Below are positions 5,822 to 5,953 of a stretch of DNA of 5,953 nucleotides, one piece after another. The notes beneath the pieces are model-generated. The model was not told the origin of the DNA, searched no databases, and worked only from the letters and a program-made list of their open reading frames with translations. This DNA comes from an uncultured cyanobacterium (GTDB lineage: Bacteria; Cyanobacteriota; Cyanobacteriia; Phormidesmidales; Phormidesmidaceae): the NCBI GenBank assembly GCA_938029995.1, contig CALHGI010000474.1, positions 1 to 5,953 on the forward strand, in the 5' to 3' direction. The position numbers were made by a program, and so were the translations under genes. Within the stretch, counting starts at the first letter, position 1, and each line of letters begins with the position of its first letter.

Positions 5822-5953
5822 CTACTGTTGTAGTCTGCTGTTCTCTTGTCGCAGGGTGGCGATCTCGCCATAGAATGGCTGCAAGTTTTTTAGCAAGACG
5901 GCCGCCAATAGACTCTCCGACATTTCTACGGTCGGGGGCTGGCGAATAGGTTT
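5822..5953 (-). CDS. C-terminal part of an unidentified gene, cut by the window edge
   Basis: A minus-strand frame open from the right edge for 43 codons to a TAG at 5822-5824. The visible end reads MSESLLAAVLLKNLQPFYGE followed by IATLRQENSRLQQ, a heptad-like helix that could be a short coiled coil. An in-frame ATG at 5921-5923 could be a start, but the frame is open upstream, so it may be a partial larger gene. I do not recognise the family. It is in the same frame as the HsdR-like ORF, which starts immediately after its stop codon. Either the two are adjacent genes or one gene interrupted by an amber codon. Confidence 0.45.
   Translation of the reverse strand, partial: KPIRQPPTVEMSESLLAAVLLKNLQPFYGEIATLRQENSRLQQ

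Noticed and set aside
5856..5871. TGGCGATCTCGCCA palindrome in the right-edge ORF
   Set aside because: A short GC-rich dyad related in look to HIP1 but not an exact copy; expected by chance in this kind of genome.

Overview
The window looks like chromosomal DNA from a cyanobacterium, possibly a Leptolyngbya/Phormidium-type lineage; genus is a guess. The evidence is a cyanobacterial-type RNA polymerase omega subunit, a DUF1818 protein (a family I know only from cyanobacteria), a tRNA-Lys(UUU) without an encoded CCA, a class II fructose-bisphosphate aldolase of the cyanobacterial type, and one HIP1 octamer (GCGATCGC).

Left part (1-1600): tRNA-Lys, a 247-nt leader region with an inverted repeat and a perfect AGGAGG ribosome site, then the complete class II aldolase gene (Calvin cycle, glycolysis and gluconeogenesis). 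It ends at a strong 13-bp terminator hairpin whose T-run runs into the stop codon of a convergent methyltransferase gene.

Middle (1597-4040): a minus-strand SAM-dependent methyltransferase of unknown substrate. A divergent intergenic region of about 290 nt with two palindromes follows. Then come rpoZ, a small exported protein of unknown function, and a DUF1818 protein. The last two overlap by ATGA and are probably translationally coupled; rpoZ may belong to the same transcription unit.

Right part (4041-5953): a leaderless, modular M15-type zinc peptidase with three N-terminal repeats of about 78 residues and a C-terminal catalytic domain, overlapped at its start by a 42-codon small ORF. Convergent to it, on the minus strand, is a short ORF resembling the C-terminal end of type I restriction HsdR subunits. 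It lies in the same frame as, and is separated by only one TAG codon from, an ORF that runs off the right edge. Just after that TAG lies a perfect 17-bp inverted repeat inside the coding frame. This corner is the most anomalous part of the window and may be a decaying restriction gene or a pair of small ORFs. The rest is ordinary core-genome content. I found no CRISPR array, transposase, integrase or rRNA.
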